NCBI RefSeq assembly: GCF_002858745.1
Contig: NZ_PJRO01000001.1
Coordinates: 558,001 to 622,000 of the forward strand
DNA length: 64,000 bases
Direction of reading: 5' to 3'
DNA from: Mesorhizobium loti
Lineage (GTDB): Bacteria > Pseudomonadota > Alphaproteobacteria > Rhizobiales > Rhizobiaceae
Within the stretch, counting starts at the first letter, position 1, and every line of letters starts with the position of its first letter. The notes below the pieces were generated by a model. The model did not search any database and was not told the origin of the DNA. It was given only the letters and a program-made list of their open reading frames with translations. Below, in pieces: positions 63,983 to 64,000 of the stretch. Both the position numbers and the translations under genes were made by a program.

Positions 63983-64000
63983 ATGGTCAAAGCAGTCACC
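63983..64000 (+). CDS. Possible start of a gene cut by the window end
   Basis: An ATG with GGGAG 7 bases upstream opens a frame MVKAVT that runs to the end of the window. The six residues resemble the start of zinc-independent quinone oxidoreductases (VKAVxV) but are far too few to name. An in-frame ATG at 63977 sits too close to the ribosome site. Confidence 0.25.

Noticed and set aside
63939..63985. Third ECF41-type promoter at GGTCACA near the right end
   Set aside because: The -35-like heptamer at 63960 is there, but 16 bases later the sequence is TGGT, not CGTC.

Overview
The window is chromosomal DNA from an alphaproteobacterium of the order Hyphomicrobiales (Rhizobiales), most like Mesorhizobium or a close Phyllobacteriaceae relative. 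This rests on high GC content, the core gene orders seen (alaS/recA, hup-lon-clpX-clpP, a seven-gene suf operon, sdhE-mfd), a rhizobial type Irr-like operator, and four copies of a RIME-like rhizobial intergenic repeat. The species assignment is inference; no 16S gene is present. Almost all of the window is ordinary core or housekeeping chromosome. There is no prophage, insertion sequence, CRISPR array or plasmid replication gene.

Layout. 1-9703: end of an aldo/keto reductase, a phosphodiesterase, alaS and recA (minus strand, recA with a LexA-type box in its promoter), the pseudouridine catabolism pair psuK-psuG, a small secreted protein, a TfoX-like protein and a GFA-family protein. 9837-16975: Fe-S cluster assembly operon transcribed leftwards (cysteine desulfurase, sufB, sufC, sufD, sufS, a DUF59/SufT-like gene, a SufA-like carrier), with a near-perfect Irr-type operator upstream. 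17219-22918: hydrolase, acetyltransferase, PaiB-like protein, PAP2 phosphatase, and a three-gene polyprenyl-phosphate-sugar/lipid A decoration operon. 23071-31075: anmK, tyrS, a large AsmA/YhdP-like protein, a 1-Cys Bcp peroxiredoxin and an M23 envelope peptidase. 31173-31539: tRNA-Asp and tRNA-Val. 31801-33885: an unusual one-chain fusion of a GT25 glycosyltransferase and an O-antigen-ligase-like membrane domain. 34049-39506: HU, Lon, ClpX, ClpP.

39746-53393 is more accessory: a repetitive secreted protein, DUF4336/TetR divergent pair, an SDR, a frameshifted and truncated FAD oxidoreductase remnant, a barstar-family gene joined to a cytochrome P450, a methyltransferase, a cupin, metY, an enoyl-CoA hydratase/GNAT/CoA-binding cluster, a PaaI thioesterase, and an ECF41-type sigma factor with its carboxymuconolactone-decarboxylase partner, an NmrA-type oxidoreductase and an HxlR regulator. 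53613-63789: rplM-rpsI, a second phosphodiesterase, two secreted proteins (one IalB-like), a family 5 peptide-binding protein, a FrnE/DsbA-like protein and the sdhE-mfd operon.

The most striking signal not explained by gene calls lies between the ECF41 sigma gene and its partner. Two promoter-like elements (GGTCACA, 16-bp spacer, CGTC) face each other on opposite strands in exact dyad symmetry, one aimed at the sigma gene and one at the decarboxylase gene. Other leads are the Irr-like box before the suf operon, a long inverted repeat filling the sufD-sufS gap, a 26-bp inverted repeat before a phosphodiesterase gene, and a perfect CRP-like palindrome near the right end. Nothing could be searched against databases; all family names come from reading motifs.
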